From: Oryza sativa Japonica Group
Taxonomy: Eukaryota; Streptophyta; Magnoliopsida; Poales; Poaceae
DNA length: 64,000 nucleotides
Reading direction: 5' to 3'
Assembly: GCF_034140825.1 (NCBI RefSeq)
Contig: NC_089039.1
Coordinates: forward strand, 193,501 to 257,500
In this document: one piece after another, positions 15,201 to 26,418 of the stretch
How positions within the stretch are numbered: the first letter of the stretch is position 1
Layout of the letters: every line of letters starts with the position of its first letter
Made by a program: the position numbers and the translations under genes
The notes under the pieces: model-generated
What the model saw: the letters and a program-made list of their open reading frames with translations, nothing else
What the model was told of the DNA's origin: nothing
Database searches by the model: none

Positions 15201-15787
15201 CATGGTGAAGCAGATAGGTTACAGTTTGGAGATGGGCTTGGCGCGTAGCATGGATGAGTGGAGTTTCACCTGGTGGAGTGGATGTAAACTGATGGATGAG
15301 AGATTGTGAAGAAATCAGATGAGAGTAAGAGATAGTGATAGTTAGTAGTACCATCGTCGTCCTTGGGGTCGACGGGGAGGGCGAGGTCGGAGATGAGGAA
15401 GTGACAGACGTGGGTGCGGCCCTCGCGGGCGGCGAAGTGCAGGGCGGTGCGCTTGTTGGCGTCCTTGACGGCAGCAGCGACGGCGGCGACGCCCTTGCCC
15501 TCCTCGTCGAGCGCCGCAGCGAGCTCTGCAATGGCGCATGAGGAGAGGAGATGAGAAGAAACGCAAGGAAAGCAAAGGAGAGAGAGAGGAAGGCATGGGG
15601 GCACCTACTCTTGAGGGAGTCGAGATCACCGGCACGAGCCGCTTCGAGGAAAGCTTGCACCTTGCTCCGAGCTGCAGCCAATGAATTCGAAGCGACCTCA
15701 GACCTCAGACCTCAGTACTAGTACTAGGTCAACAGTTGAGTTGGAAGATGGTACTGTACCTGAGAGGGCGGCGGTGGCGTCGGCCAT
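12296..15787 (-). CDS. Ankyrin-repeat plus TPR co-chaperone (TPR10-like)
   Basis: Thirteen exons on the minus strand join in frame (15760-15787, 15609-15671, 15352-15525, 15138-15269, 14847-14986, 14406-14492, 13898-14023, 13343-13489, 13202-13264, 12985-13086, 12710-12880, 12534-12613, 12296-12365), giving 460 aa. Residues about 30-290 hold six or seven ankyrin repeats (for example NKRTALHFAAREG, GETPLIHATRQ, GATPLHHAAGIG, GATPLHIAADGG). The C-terminal third holds three TPRs (about 335-440). Carboxylate-clamp residues are visible: Lys in EAKSRGDDAF, Asn in HSNRSLCW, Lys and Arg in WAKACYREG, though the usual second-helix Asn is Asp here. The architecture matches Arabidopsis TPR10, which binds Hsp90/Hsp70 C-termini, so this is probably a cytosolic co-chaperone adaptor. 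Most ankyrin repeats are divided among separate exons. The start is the first ATG after a GC-rich leader. Confidence 0.9.
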
Positions 15788-16675
15788 GGATGATGGAAGG
15801 GAGCTACCCGACCCGAGCAGGGGGGAATTGAAGCCGGAAGGGTGTTCCAGAAGCTTCTGGAGACGAGACGGGAGGTGGAGGTGGCGGCGTCGAGTCTCGA
15901 GTAGGAGGAGGAGGAGGAAGCCTCCCGTCCCGTCGCCTAGACTCTCCTCTTAGGGCTTGGGCCCATATAAACACGGCCCATATCTTCGGCTTTCTTTTTC
16001 TTCCTTCTCTTTCTCATCAAATCATATCAGGCGGCTGCTGTTTTGTAAGTTTGTTTTCTTTCATATTTTTTTCCTGTTATAAGATCTCTACTGGAGTACC
16101 AAATATCAGCATGTCACATACAAGATACAGTAGCACATCTTAACAGACATACCAAACGAATCATATACTGTATATCATACGAGATACAGTAGCGGGATCT
16201 TAACAGAAATTCCAAGCAAATCATATATCATATGACATATATACAGTAACAGAAGTCTGAAACGAATCATGGCCCTAAGCTGGATGAAATATCGGCATAT
16301 GTCATACAAGATACTAGTAACAAAGGCAACCAACCAGTTGACTCGTCTTCATAAAATTAATTAACCAAGTACTAGTACTCTTGGCATTTTAAGTTAAAAA
16401 TCTCGACATCAAAGACCAAGGTGTTGCCCTGGATGATGCATTCATGGCTATAGATAGATAGATACATAGGTGCACATGTTTTCCTCTCTTTTTTCTACAA
16501 AAATTTGGCCTCCTCAAGAACAAACGAGCCCAGCCCCGCACGTATATGTGTTGTTCCATCACATCACTGCTACTGTTATCTCTTCTCTCCTACTGTACAA
16601 CCTAAAACTACAAGCAAAGCAATGGAGAGCTCCTGGCAGCACCATCTTTTAACTTAAATAAAAACACCTCATCAA
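15788..16675. other. Intergenic region between TPR10-like and DUF1664 genes
   Basis: The first about 170 bp is GC-rich and probably promoter/leader of the minus-strand ankyrin/TPR gene. From about 16090 to 16330 there are several loosely repeated blocks (ATCATATA, GATACAGTA, TCTTAACAGA). The part nearest 16675 is likely 3'UTR of the DUF1664 gene. No gene is seen here. Confidence 0.6.
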
Positions 16676-19600
16676 CTAACTCGTCGAACTTGCAAGAAAC
16701 CCAAGTCCAGGAAGCCTCAGCCCACCAAATCTGCCCGTGCTTGTGTTTGTTCCTGTGCTTGTGTTCCTTCCTGTGCTTGCTCCAGTTGAGGATGAGGCTC
16801 CATTTGAAGATTCAGGAGATCCTTCCCTCATAGACGACGTTCTGGTCACAACACTCCGCTGCTGCTGCAAACGCCCTAATCCTTCCCTACTAGATGATGC
16901 TTTGCTCACAAAACCCCACTGTTCCTCCTGCAAAAGTCCAGCAATAGCTCGTTTCAATCATGGAAAGCGCAAGAGGAAACTGAAATTGCATGCAACAAAG
17001 TGCAACATCAAACTGAAACCACACCTGTGGCACCTCTGCCCTAGGTGATGGTTCAGCTGCAGGTGCGGTTGTCGGCAGAGCTGGAAGAGCAGTAGATTGA
17101 GGCAACGAAGAAACCTGCAACCAGAAACACATGAACCCAAGTCAACAAACTGGGGCATGTTCCGACCATGACAAAGCTGGGAAAAGTGCAAGCCTTTACC
17201 CTCCTAACAACTCGCTCTGAAGATCCAATAGCTGGAGGAACGGATGCTGCTGGGACCTGAAAATAAAAACATCTCTTCAGAATAAGCATATAGGAAAAGA
17301 ATATGCTTATAGTTGAGGTGCAACTGGTTTTGTTAAATAAAGCATAGAAGAAGCATGGCATTAAGGAATCACTAGACCATTCAAACTTGCCTGGCGAATA
17401 GTGGCTTTCTGGGTGAACTCAACCAAGTCAGATATTCCATTAGCCGTATGATCCTAAAAGGATTTTAAGAAGATAGCATTAGGAGCATGTCGATGAGTTT
17501 GTTGGTAATATGTAGTGGTAACATGAGCTTCTACTTTTCCTAAAAAAAAAAACATGAGCTTTCTACTCACCTGGGTGTATTCCAGACTCACAAGCTTTGA
17601 TTCCTGCATGATACAAGATACAAAAAATGTACACGAGTAATATTCAGTAAATAAGGTAGAAATCTGGATATTCAGTAAATAAGGTAGAATCTGTTCCGGT
17701 ACGAGGCACATACCAGACTCCGAACTACAAGGTTAACTGATTGTAAATCCTCTTGGAAAGCACTCAGATCCCCATGGATGACTGTGACCTACAAGTCAGT
17801 CATGAAATGCCATTAGGTCGCCGAAAATGCATCAAAAACTATAAAAGTAAACACAAAAAATAAAAGGAAAAACAGTTCCAACCTCATCCCTTGTCCCTTC
17901 AATAATTTCTTGTGTTTCATCTAAACTGATATCCACACGATCAATCCTTCCAGCGAGATGTTTCCTTGCAGACTGAATAGTGAAAATCAAAGGCCAGTAA
18001 GATGTTTTGGTTGGAACAATGAAAACATGGAATCACAAGTAACACATTTGAGTTCAGCGTTGCTGAAAGAAGTTAAAAACTTACAGTGACATCATCTGAA
18101 ACCTTGTCCAATTGGCTGCCAACTACATTGCAAGCATCAGATAAGCCACGCTTCGTGACAAACATCAAATCAGAAAGTTTCCAGCCCTGCAAATCTATGT
18201 AACTTTAGAAACTAGCTAGAACAGTGAAACAAGAAATGGCAAGCAGATAGGATTGTAATAATATGCACTTGCGTCCATGATCTAGAATGACGGACAGAAC
18301 AATAAACATCAAGATAGCAACTAGAATAATCAAAGATTATGTCCTCCTCATTCTGTACTTCCATTGAGGTGAAAGAATCAAACATTACCTTCCACTTAAT
18401 GTAGGCGTAGCCAACAGCCCCAGCAACAACCACCGCTGTTATAGTAAATGTACCAGGTCCTACAGAAGAAGGATTTACATGAATGTCGTTCAAGGACATT
18501 TGAGAAAGAATGTGTGTAACCTAGAGGGGCAAACATATGTAATTGTGTATGTTTAAAGGCAAAAGAGCATGATGAAAGTTTATTAGCAATTATAAAAACT
18601 ATCACGTGTCCAAGAACCTTTATAATGCAGCGAATAATATAATGATAATCAGTAGTGCATAGCCAAGACCATGACAAATAATAATAAGGAAAGAAAAAGA
18701 AAAGAACATGTGAACTGAATCGCAAAATGGTATACTCTGTATATGAACAGACAACGCAATTGTAGCTCTGTCGAACATGTAGATATAAAAACAACAGACC
18801 AAGTCTGAAAAAAAAATCGAAAGGTAATAGAAATATCTAACACTCTAAAATCGCATTAATTCTTAGCAAGAGATGTCGACATCGGGGCATACACAAAGTC
18901 TAGTGTCATGTGAAATTTATGTTTGTATGATCTGTGACCCATGCATAAGTCTGTAACTAAAACATAGTAACTAGTCAGCAGGAACTTACCTGATCTAGCA
19001 GCATTGGTGACAACTGTAACAGGCCTTGATCCTAGAGATTGTATCTCCTGTCTGAGATGGTTGACCTGAGATAATAGCTGAGCGGTGTGTGTATCGGTGT
19101 TAGACGATGTATCTTTCCCTTCGTTTCCATGCTTCTTGACAAACTAGGGGGGAAAGGAATCATGTGACGGTGAGTTATAAGATATATAATCAATATAGCA
19201 GTAGTATTCTGGGTTGATAGTTAGGGCATGGAGGGGCAATAATACAATACCTTGGCAGCACCAGAAAGTACCTCCCCGGCACTAGGGAGTTTGGCATCAC
19301 CACCTACAAGAACTGATCCAAGAATTCCTGCAGGCAAGCAAACAACATAAACATTGGTACCGAGTAAAACTAGTATAGTTATTTAGTGAAGGCGTAATTA
19401 TACTTAAGATAAAAAGAAAGGCAGGATCAGCCTATGTACTGGGGAAGCCACTAAGTTGGGGGGGATTTGACAGTGGTGTTTCATGTAGCAGTGGGATACC
19501 CAGGTAATAAGTTCCCCTCTGGTTTGAAGCGAAAGCTTAGTTGAACTAAACAAACCCCGGCCCCGGCCCTAAAAGGCTAGATCAATCTATGTATTGGAAT

Positions 19601-19883
19601 CTGGTAAAGCAAAATACTCCGTACAAGATGAGCAAATAAGTTGGGATTTGGTAGTGGTATTCCCTAGAAGTGGGAGGGATTGGTTTGGTAATCTATCTAT
19701 GACTGCGCCATGGTTGCAAGTGGCATCTACTCCTATCTATCTATCAATCTCCAAGTCGAAAGTCAACCGGCTGGGCTGGGCGACGAGAAGCTAGCTAGGG
19801 CTGCGGGTGGACCTCAGGAGGGAGCAGACGGCGGAAAGTGACTCACCGGAGCCGACGAGGATGGCGACGTTGCCAAGCACCAT
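16676..19883 (-). CDS. DUF1664 family coiled-coil membrane protein
   Basis: Twelve minus-strand exons join in frame (19847-19883, 19251-19327, 18990-19143, 18389-18459, 18085-18186, 17883-17972, 17714-17788, 17571-17603, 17391-17453, 17200-17256, 17025-17114, 16676-16927), giving 366 aa. The N-terminal hydrophobic stretch MVLGNVAILVGSGILGSVLV looks like a signal or anchor. A second hydrophobic segment (FTITAVVVAGAVGYAYIKW, about residues 93-111) precedes a long helical region (about 115-240) that looks like the DUF1664 core. The tail is Ser/Thr/Gly-rich with repeated STG units. DUF1664 proteins occur across land plants and have no settled function; membrane anchoring and coiled-coil pairing are inferences from composition. 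The intron at 17257-17390 uses a GC donor (CAG/GCAAGT), the others GT. The start lies just inside a GC-rich leader. Confidence 0.88.
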
Positions 19884-22033
19884 GGCGGCGCGCGAGGAGA
19901 AGCCCCTCCTGCCTGTAGCTCTGCTTCAATCTAACGGCGGCGGCGGCGGCGGGGACGAGGGCGGCGACCGGCGAGAGGGAGGACAGATTAAACCTCTCGA
20001 TCGATCGATCGACTACTTTTTTTTTTTCCCTAGACTAGTAGAATAAAGAAAGAGGAAAATTACTCCTACTTGTTTGCTAGAGAGAGAATAGAATACTGTA
20101 ATTATTAACGGGGCAGGGAGGCCAAGGGGAGATCTCAATCTGAGACGGTCACCTGTTGAAGTTAGACAGTATATTACCCGTTTTCTTTTTTCCCACGCTC
20201 CCCTCTAATCCTATTTTTTTTACGACACTGCCACTACGTTTTTTTAATCCGTCCCATTTCCTTTTTATCACAAAATTGCATAAACTGCCTCAACTTTAAT
20301 CATCCTTGTTTTGATATTCTACCTCGAAACCTATTTATATTGCAAAAACCAACACTGTCGCTTTGAAAATTGCTCATTCCCAAGCTAGATCGTGCTCATC
20401 TAGTGTGATTGCGTGATAAGTCCAACTCAAACTTGTTCTTAGCCAAAGATTAGTGCTACTTCCATCTCATCTCGTGACAAACAAGTCTCTCACCCAACCT
20501 AGAGTCGAGGAATAGCCCAAGAATAAACTCAAGTCGGACTCAGCTCGTAGCCACACTAGAAGAGCCTGACTTACATGATATATATGGTCAGCAACGAATA
20601 CGCATCACAAGAAAAAAAGGGTCGAATCAACTACTCCCGTGTGTGAGGGAGAAATGTAGGGGAATATAGTATAAGGCCCTGTGTACTTCAAGGGGGTGAA
20701 AATTTTTAGCGTGTCACATCAGATATATGGATACACATTTGAACTATTAAACGTAGTCTAATAACAAAATAAATTACATATTCCGCATGTAAACTACGAG
20801 ACAAATTTATTAAGCCTAATTAATCCATCATTAGCAAATGTTTACTGTAGCACCATATTTGTCAAATCATGGCCCAATTAGGCTTTAAAGATTCATCTCG
20901 CATTTTACACGCAATCTGTGTAATTAATTTTTTTTGTCTATATTTAATACTCCATACATATGTCTAAACATTTGATGTGATATGGTGAAAAGTTTTTCGT
21001 GGGAACTAAACATGGCCTAAGTTTGTATATGCAATGTACTATAAGAACATTGTTTGAGCCCGTAATTTTAGAAGTATAGAGCAAATAATCCACGTCAATA
21101 ATACGTTGAATAAGCAGAAAAGATCACGTGTGTTATTTTCATAGTTGATAGTTTTTTTTTACTATCCTTTTATTCATGTCCAAGCACCTTTGGTTACTCA
21201 CTCTAGACTGTTCTATTATTCCGCGTGAGACAGGGATTAGAAGGGATTGAGTAGGATTAATTCCGCACCTTAATCCCGATGGGATTAACCAAAGAAGGCC
21301 TTAGGATAAGTTTAGAGGCATTTTGGTAATTTGATAAGGGCAAATAATAATACTCCCTTCATTCGAAAGGAAAACAAATATAGTACTAGAGTACCATGAA
21401 TCTGAATACTATATTAGGTTTTTTTTTTAAATGGAGTAGTACATTGGATTATTGTAAAGCATATTGTAGGTCAAACTACAAAGTCCTCGGAATAATAATA
21501 TGGCATTGGCAATACCAGATCAAAGCTCAATTTGATGATAGATTGTCTTCATTAGATCAGTACCTTAAACCTGAATAATACTACAGCTTCTTGGAGGAGA
21601 AGGACCTTGTCATCTTCTTCTTCCTCCTTCCAGAAGAGGATATTAGTATACGCTTGTCCTCTCATAGCACATGAACCAAACAACCCATTCTTTTGTGTCC
21701 GGTTACAAATATATTATTTCATCCTTTAAGAAATAAATGTGAACATGTGAACTGCTATATGTCGTTGGGCTACTCAATAAAAAGGTGATTGATACATCAT
21801 ACAAGAGGGGGAATCTAACGTGATAATAGTCCCATAACATTGCTACACTTTTGTTGTCTTTTGCATACCCACACACAAATAGAAACCTTCAAGTTACACA
21901 GGTCATCATACTGTTATATGAACTTTCAGAAAATTAAAACTGCAATCCAACTCTGCAGCCATCATTCAGTCAAAAATTATTCCAGCCTATCATCAAAGCA
22001 TAAGCAAAACCTAGTATCGAGCCATTATTGTAC
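19884..22033. other. Intergenic region with one Tourist-like MITE
   Basis: The first about 150 bp is the GC-rich promoter/leader of the minus-strand DUF1664 gene. After that it is AT-rich with no recognisable gene. A Tourist-like MITE occupies 20675-21017. The part just below 22034 is probably 3'UTR of the COA3-like gene. Confidence 0.6.
20675..21017. mobile_element. Tourist-like (PIF/Harbinger) MITE
   Basis: 343 bp bounded by GGCCCTGTGTACTTC and ACTAAACATGGCC, with a 3-bp TAA target duplication on each side (20672-20674 and 21018-21020). Two internal arms (AGCAAATGTTTACTGTAGCACC and similar) match the other Tourist-like copies in this window. The TAA duplication is the usual footprint of PIF/Harbinger MITEs. 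Confidence 0.85.
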
Positions 22034-22179
22034 AAAACCAAGTGTCATCGGTTCAGTATAGAGGGCTAGAGGCGGACATGGAGCCAATTCTAAACCATGT
22101 TCTTAGGATCAAAACCAAGTGTCATCAGTTCAGTATAGAGGCGGACATGGAGCCAATTCTAAACCCTGTTCTTAGGATC
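22034..22179. repeat. Tandem duplication covering the 3' end of the COA3-like gene
   Basis: Two adjacent copies: 22034-22110 (77 bp) and 22111-22179 (69 bp). Both run from AAAACCAAGTGTCATC to TTCTTAGGATC; the left copy has 8 extra bases and two or three substitutions. On the minus strand the right copy contains the last codons and the stop of the COA3-like gene, so the left copy is a duplicated stop plus 3'UTR. Confidence 0.93.
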
Positions 22180-22366
22180 CCGCGGTGGATGAGTTCCCAG
22201 CATCATTTTTCTTCATGTCTTCAAACTTATCAATGGCGACCTGCAGCTCATCTGTGCCTCCCACCGCTCTCATGGTGTAGTAATACACGCCGAGGACGAA
22301 AGCAGACAGTCCTCCAGCCACCACAAAGTTCTTGGTCTTGGGTGCCAGGCTGCCGAATCCCGCCAT
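22172..22366 (-). CDS. COA3/CCDC56-like cytochrome c oxidase assembly factor
   Basis: A single coding exon of 64 aa on the minus strand, MAGFGSLAPKTKNF then a transmembrane segment VVAGGLSAFVLGVYYYTMRAV (about residues 15-35, split here for length) and a short acidic/helical tail. One N-terminal membrane span with the YYYT motif and a short charged tail is the pattern of COA3-type proteins, which sit in the mitochondrial inner membrane and help maturation of COX1. Plant members are of this small size. A 5'UTR intron is likely: acceptor CTTCTTCAG just above 22394, donor at 23717, with a leader exon from about 23718 to 23880 in GC-rich DNA. A Tourist-like MITE sits in that intron. The stop codon lies in a tandem duplication. 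Confidence 0.75.
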   Translation of the reverse strand: MAGFGSLAPKTKNFVVAGGLSAFVLGVYYYTMRAVGGTDELQVAIDKFEDMKKNDAGNSSTAGS

Positions 22367-22537
22367 CTTTAGTTTGCACCGGTTGTTGCAGAAACTGAAG
22401 AAGAGAATGTTACAGAAACAGGAAGAAGTGGTGCCACACTGATGCCAGTTGACCTTTAGCCAAGGCACAGAGCTATATGGGATATATGAATTTAAACTGA
22501 AGATAGATATGGTTTGCTGATGTAGCCTCAAGACTAA

Positions 22538-22871
22538 GACCCTGTTTAGATGCGACTAAAACTTTTAAGTCCCTATCACATCGGATGTTTGGACACTAAT
22601 TATAAATATTAAACGTAGACTATTAATAAAACCCATCCATAATCTTGGACTAATTCACGAGACGAATCTATTGAGCCTAATTAATCCATAATTAGCCTAT
22701 GTGATGCTACAGTAAACATTCTCTAATTATGAATTAATTAGGCTTAAAAAATTTGTCTCGCAAATTAGCATTTATTTATGTAATTAGTTTTGTAAGTAGT
22801 CTATATTTAATACTTTAAATTAGTGTCTAAATACAGAGACTAAAGTTAAGTCCCTGGATCCAAACACCACC
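22538..22871. mobile_element. Tourist-like MITE in the leader intron of the COA3-like gene
   Basis: 334 bp from GACCCTGTTTAGATGC to GGATCCAAACACCACC, flanked by TAA duplications (22535-22537 and 22872-22874). The interior shares GATGCTACAGTAAACATT and GAGACGAATCTATTGAGCC motifs with the other Tourist-like elements here. Confidence 0.82.
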
Positions 22872-24944
22872 TAAACTAGTGTTTGTCTTTAAATCACAGT
22901 ATAACTAAAAGTGGGAATTTGTAATACAAGTTCCGATTATACTAGAAAACACTCGAGCTAGTCAGTGCTAGAATATCAATCCTGGACAGAACCCATCTGC
23001 TACAAGTGCAGCTGGCAATGGCAAGTTCGAGAGCATAACATTAGCTTACTTAGCAGTGGGGAGGGGATTGAACCATACCAGAACATAGCCTAGATTGATT
23101 TGGACATGGAAAAGGAAAAGACTTACCTCACAGCAGTAAATTTTGAGAGATTAATAATTTTAGACCAAAGAAAGATTAGAGATTTAAACTAGGTTTGATG
23201 GTTGGAGTTTGGCTAGACTAGTAATTTCGGGTGTTTACTGTTTAGGGAGAGTATTTGATCTCCCTAAAATAAAAAATAAGCTATCATATTCAGAGTGAAG
23301 GGCCTTAGTATTAGAGCGTAGAAACTCATCATCACCTGTTTCAGCTACTGATGATGTTAGTACACTAAAATCATAAATATCTCAGAGCTCCTTTTATACT
23401 GGATTTATAGTGGTACCCAAAAACCAAAGGCAGTAATTGTGTAGAAAGCAAAGATTTTCATATTATCGGCACAGACAGGTCTCTGTATTGTTTTTTTTTG
23501 TTCAGATTCAGAGTTGGTTTGTAAAAAGACTCCCTCGCTCTAATATACTCCTAGGCAGAGTAGGAAATTGACTAGGAAAGGATGTAAGCAAACATCAGAT
23601 CCATCGCAATAAACTTTGGCCTACACCATGCATGAGAATGAGATGAAGAAATCCCCAAAAGATAGATAAGGATGAGCAAGTCTCCAGATGAGAGATCCGG
23701 CTAAGTTTTTTTTTTACCTTTGGCGAGGAGGGAGGGAGGGCTGTTGGGGGTTGGTGAGGATGCGGCGGCGGAGGAGGAGAGAGTGGGGTGGAGGAAGGCG
23801 GCGCCAGGCGAGCGAGAGAGAGAGGTCTTCGTCTTCGAGGATGAGGAGGTCGGTTTCCTGTTCCTCCCACTCCCAGTGGGCCAATGGGCCTTGCTGGGCT
23901 GGGCTAAACTGCAAGCCGGCCCGATGAGATGAACTTCACCGCAGGAGCGCGCCAAGGCCAAGGAGAAGGGGGTGTTGCCGTTGCCGTGGTGGTCATGGTC
24001 GTCGTCGTCCATCTTTTTTCCAGTGGCGGCGGAATGGCCGCAGCAGTCGCAGCCTCCTCAACAGCTCTTCATCCTCGGCGGCGGATAACCGACCGGCTTC
24101 CTGCAAAAGATAGCAGGCTTCATCAATAAATAAAGAGAAGAAGTGATCGTTAATACGACTCATCAACGCATGCAACGACCTCAAGTACTTTGTTGACCCT
24201 TGTCTCAAATCTCACCGACTTTGCCAACTATACTACTTCAGATCAGGTTTGTTCATACTCCATCCATATGCATCCCATCCCGACAGGCAGAGGGGCGGAC
24301 AAACATAACAAACTTAATTTGTGACGAGTTTGTTGAACATTAATTTTCTCCTCTTGTTTGAATATTAGTAATGGAGAGCAGTAATAATCACACAATATAT
24401 AGTTCATTGACAAATAGAACAAAAAGTAACACTTTATATAGGAATATATCACAAGAAAAGAAGAGAGGAGATTGGTCGGCAGTGGCACAGTGGCAGGCAA
24501 GCAAGCAGAACAAGAGGCCGGGAAGCAGGCGCCCTTTCTTTTGGATGCATGTCGTTGGAAGCAAACAAAGCTTTAGCATCCAATTTCCAGTGATCCAGTC
24601 CAACCATGGCGATGGAGGAAGGAGAAGGCCACAGGAGAGCAGGATGTAGAAGATGGCGGGAGGGAATGGCAGAGGCCCGCTTCCCGCCAAAAGCCTATCT
24701 CTGCGACTCGTGTCTCCGTGTGCGTGTGCTTGCGTGCTGTTACTGTACTCCATACAGTACGCTGGTGAGGTGATGTGCGTACACATTTTTTTGGTGCGTG
24801 CAGCCGTGCACGTTGCACCCCACTACCATCCCTGCTTTTGCGCTAGTACCACCACATTCCTATGCAGCTCGTGATCCAGCCCTTACAGAGCTACGAGTAC
24901 AATTTCCCCATCTTTGATGATTTCCCTGTGCCCCTTCGTAACTA

Positions 24945-25192
24945 CTCCCTCCGAAAAAAAAAAAAAAAAAAAGGAAAAAAGACAAACCCTGGTTTCCGTG
25001 CTTAACGTTTGACCGTTCATCTTATTTAAAAAAATTATGAAAAAAATTAAAAAGATAAGTCACACATAAAATATTAATCATGTTTTATCATCTAACAACA
25101 ATGAAAATACGAATTATAAAAAAATTTCATATAAGACGGACAGTCAAAGTTGGACACGGAAACTCGTGGTTTGTCTTTTTTGACGGAGGGAG
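24945..25192. mobile_element. Stowaway-type MITE (copy 2 of family A)
   Basis: 248 bp, CTCCCTCCG at the left and GACGGAGGGAG at the right, TA on both sides. The interior is nearly identical to the copy at 2807-3045 (CAAACCCTGGTTTCCGTGCT on one arm and AGTTGGACACGGAAACTC on the other). A poly-A run follows the left end. Confidence 0.9.
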
Positions 25193-25194
25193 TA

Positions 25195-25429
25195 GTCCAT
25201 CCGTCCTCTAATATAACAAATTTTAACATTTCACTTGAATTGTTTAATCATTCATCTTATTAAAAAAAATAGAATTATTATTTATTTTATTTGTGACTTA
25301 CTTTATTATCAAAAGTACTTTAAACACAACTTTTCGTTTTTTATATTTACACAACTTTTTCAAATAAGATAAGTGGTCAAGCAGTGCAAACAAAATATCA
25401 AAATCCATTATATTAGAGGATGAAGGGAG
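25195..25429. mobile_element. Stowaway-type MITE (family B)
   Basis: 235 bp between two TA dinucleotides. The arms TCCGTCCTCTAATATAAC and ATTATATTAGAGGATGAAGG are complementary, as are TTTTAACATTTCACTTG and the GCAGTGCAAACAAAATATC region loosely. It resembles the element at 43239-43475 in layout and internal sequence (TTTATTTTATTTGTGACTTA). Confidence 0.82.
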
Positions 25430-25431
25430 TA

Positions 25432-25534
25432 CTCCCTCTATCAAAAAAACGAATCTAGGATTGTATGTCCAAATTCGTAGTATTAGGATATGTCACATCC
25501 AATACTAGGTTGGATTTTTATGGGACGGAGGGAG
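25432..25534. mobile_element. Short Stowaway-type MITE (family C)
   Basis: 103 bp, CTCCCTCTATC at the left, GGGACGGAGGGAG at the right, TA on both sides. The arms AATCTAGGATTG and CAATACTAGGTTGGATT are partly complementary. It abuts the preceding element with only TA between them. Confidence 0.85.
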
Positions 25535-25546
25535 TACTCCTATACA

Positions 25547-25895
25547 GGCCCTGTTTAGTCCCTAACAAAAATTTTTCACCCTGTCACATCGAATATTTGG
25601 ACATATGCATGAAGTATTAAATATAGAAAAAAACTAATTTCATAGACCACATGTAAATTGCAAGACGAATCTTTTAAGCCTAAATGCGCCATGATTTAAC
25701 AATGTGGTGCTACAGCAAGCATTTGCTAATAACAGATTAATTAGACTTAATAATAAATTCGTCTCGCAGTTTACAGGCAGAATCTGTAATTTGTTTTGTT
25801 ATTAGACTGCGTTTAATACTTCAAATGTTCAAATGTATGTTCGTATATACGATGTAACACGCCAAAACATTTTACCCCTGAAACTAAACAGTGCC
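25547..25895. mobile_element. Tourist-like MITE
   Basis: About 349 bp from GGCCCTGTTTAGTCCC to GAAACTAAACAGTGCC, terminal repeats of about 13 bp with one or two mismatches. The interior matches the element at 20675-21017. The target duplication is not obvious in the flanks. Confidence 0.78.
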
Positions 25896-25994
25896 ATATT
25901 TGAAAGGAATATTTTTTTATCTATGATAGAGAGCTTATATTATATTTAAGTTCCAAACCAAATTTCCCTCCCATATTACATGCATACTACACTG

Positions 25995-26060
25995 AGGTGG
26001 TGTTTGGGAAGGAGGGAATTATGCTTTTGTGTGTTAGTCCCTACTTCCCAAACACCACCT
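25995..26060. mobile_element. Miniature 66-bp terminal-repeat element
   Basis: The ends AGGTGGTGTTTGGGAAG and CTTCCCAAACACCACCT are exact reverse complements of 17 bp around a 32-bp spacer. It is probably a deletion derivative of a larger DNA transposon; it could also be a simple hairpin. Confidence 0.6.
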
Positions 26061-26279
26061 GATACACACCACTATTTATTACATACTCTTTATTTTTCAG
26101 ATTCGCAACTAATATGCATCATATCTAACTAAAATTTTTTTATATTTTAAAATGAATGAATAGGTAAGTGATTTTGATATTTCCAATACTCATACCCTAC
26201 TATGAGAGTATACATTAATATGGTTTTTCTTAGACAAAACGATATTGTGTTTGATTTGTGTTATAATAGGTGTATAATA

Positions 26280-26418
26280 TGGTCCTCATCGGATGGCCAA
26301 ATGTTTTGGCTGATCAGCCAAAACTGCCTCTAATTCAGCTAAATTTCAATGTATATTGGTTAGCTTATTTTGCTTAAATGGCTGATCAGCCAAAGCATCT
26401 GGCCATCTGATGAGGCCA
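26280..26418. mobile_element. Small MITE with long terminal inverted repeats
   Basis: 139 bp. The left end TGGTCCTCATCGGATGGCCA and the right end TGGCCATCTGATGAGGCCA are near-complementary, and the repeats continue inward to GGCTGATCAGCC, present on both sides, so each arm is about 38 bp. TA flanks both ends. Confidence 0.78.
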
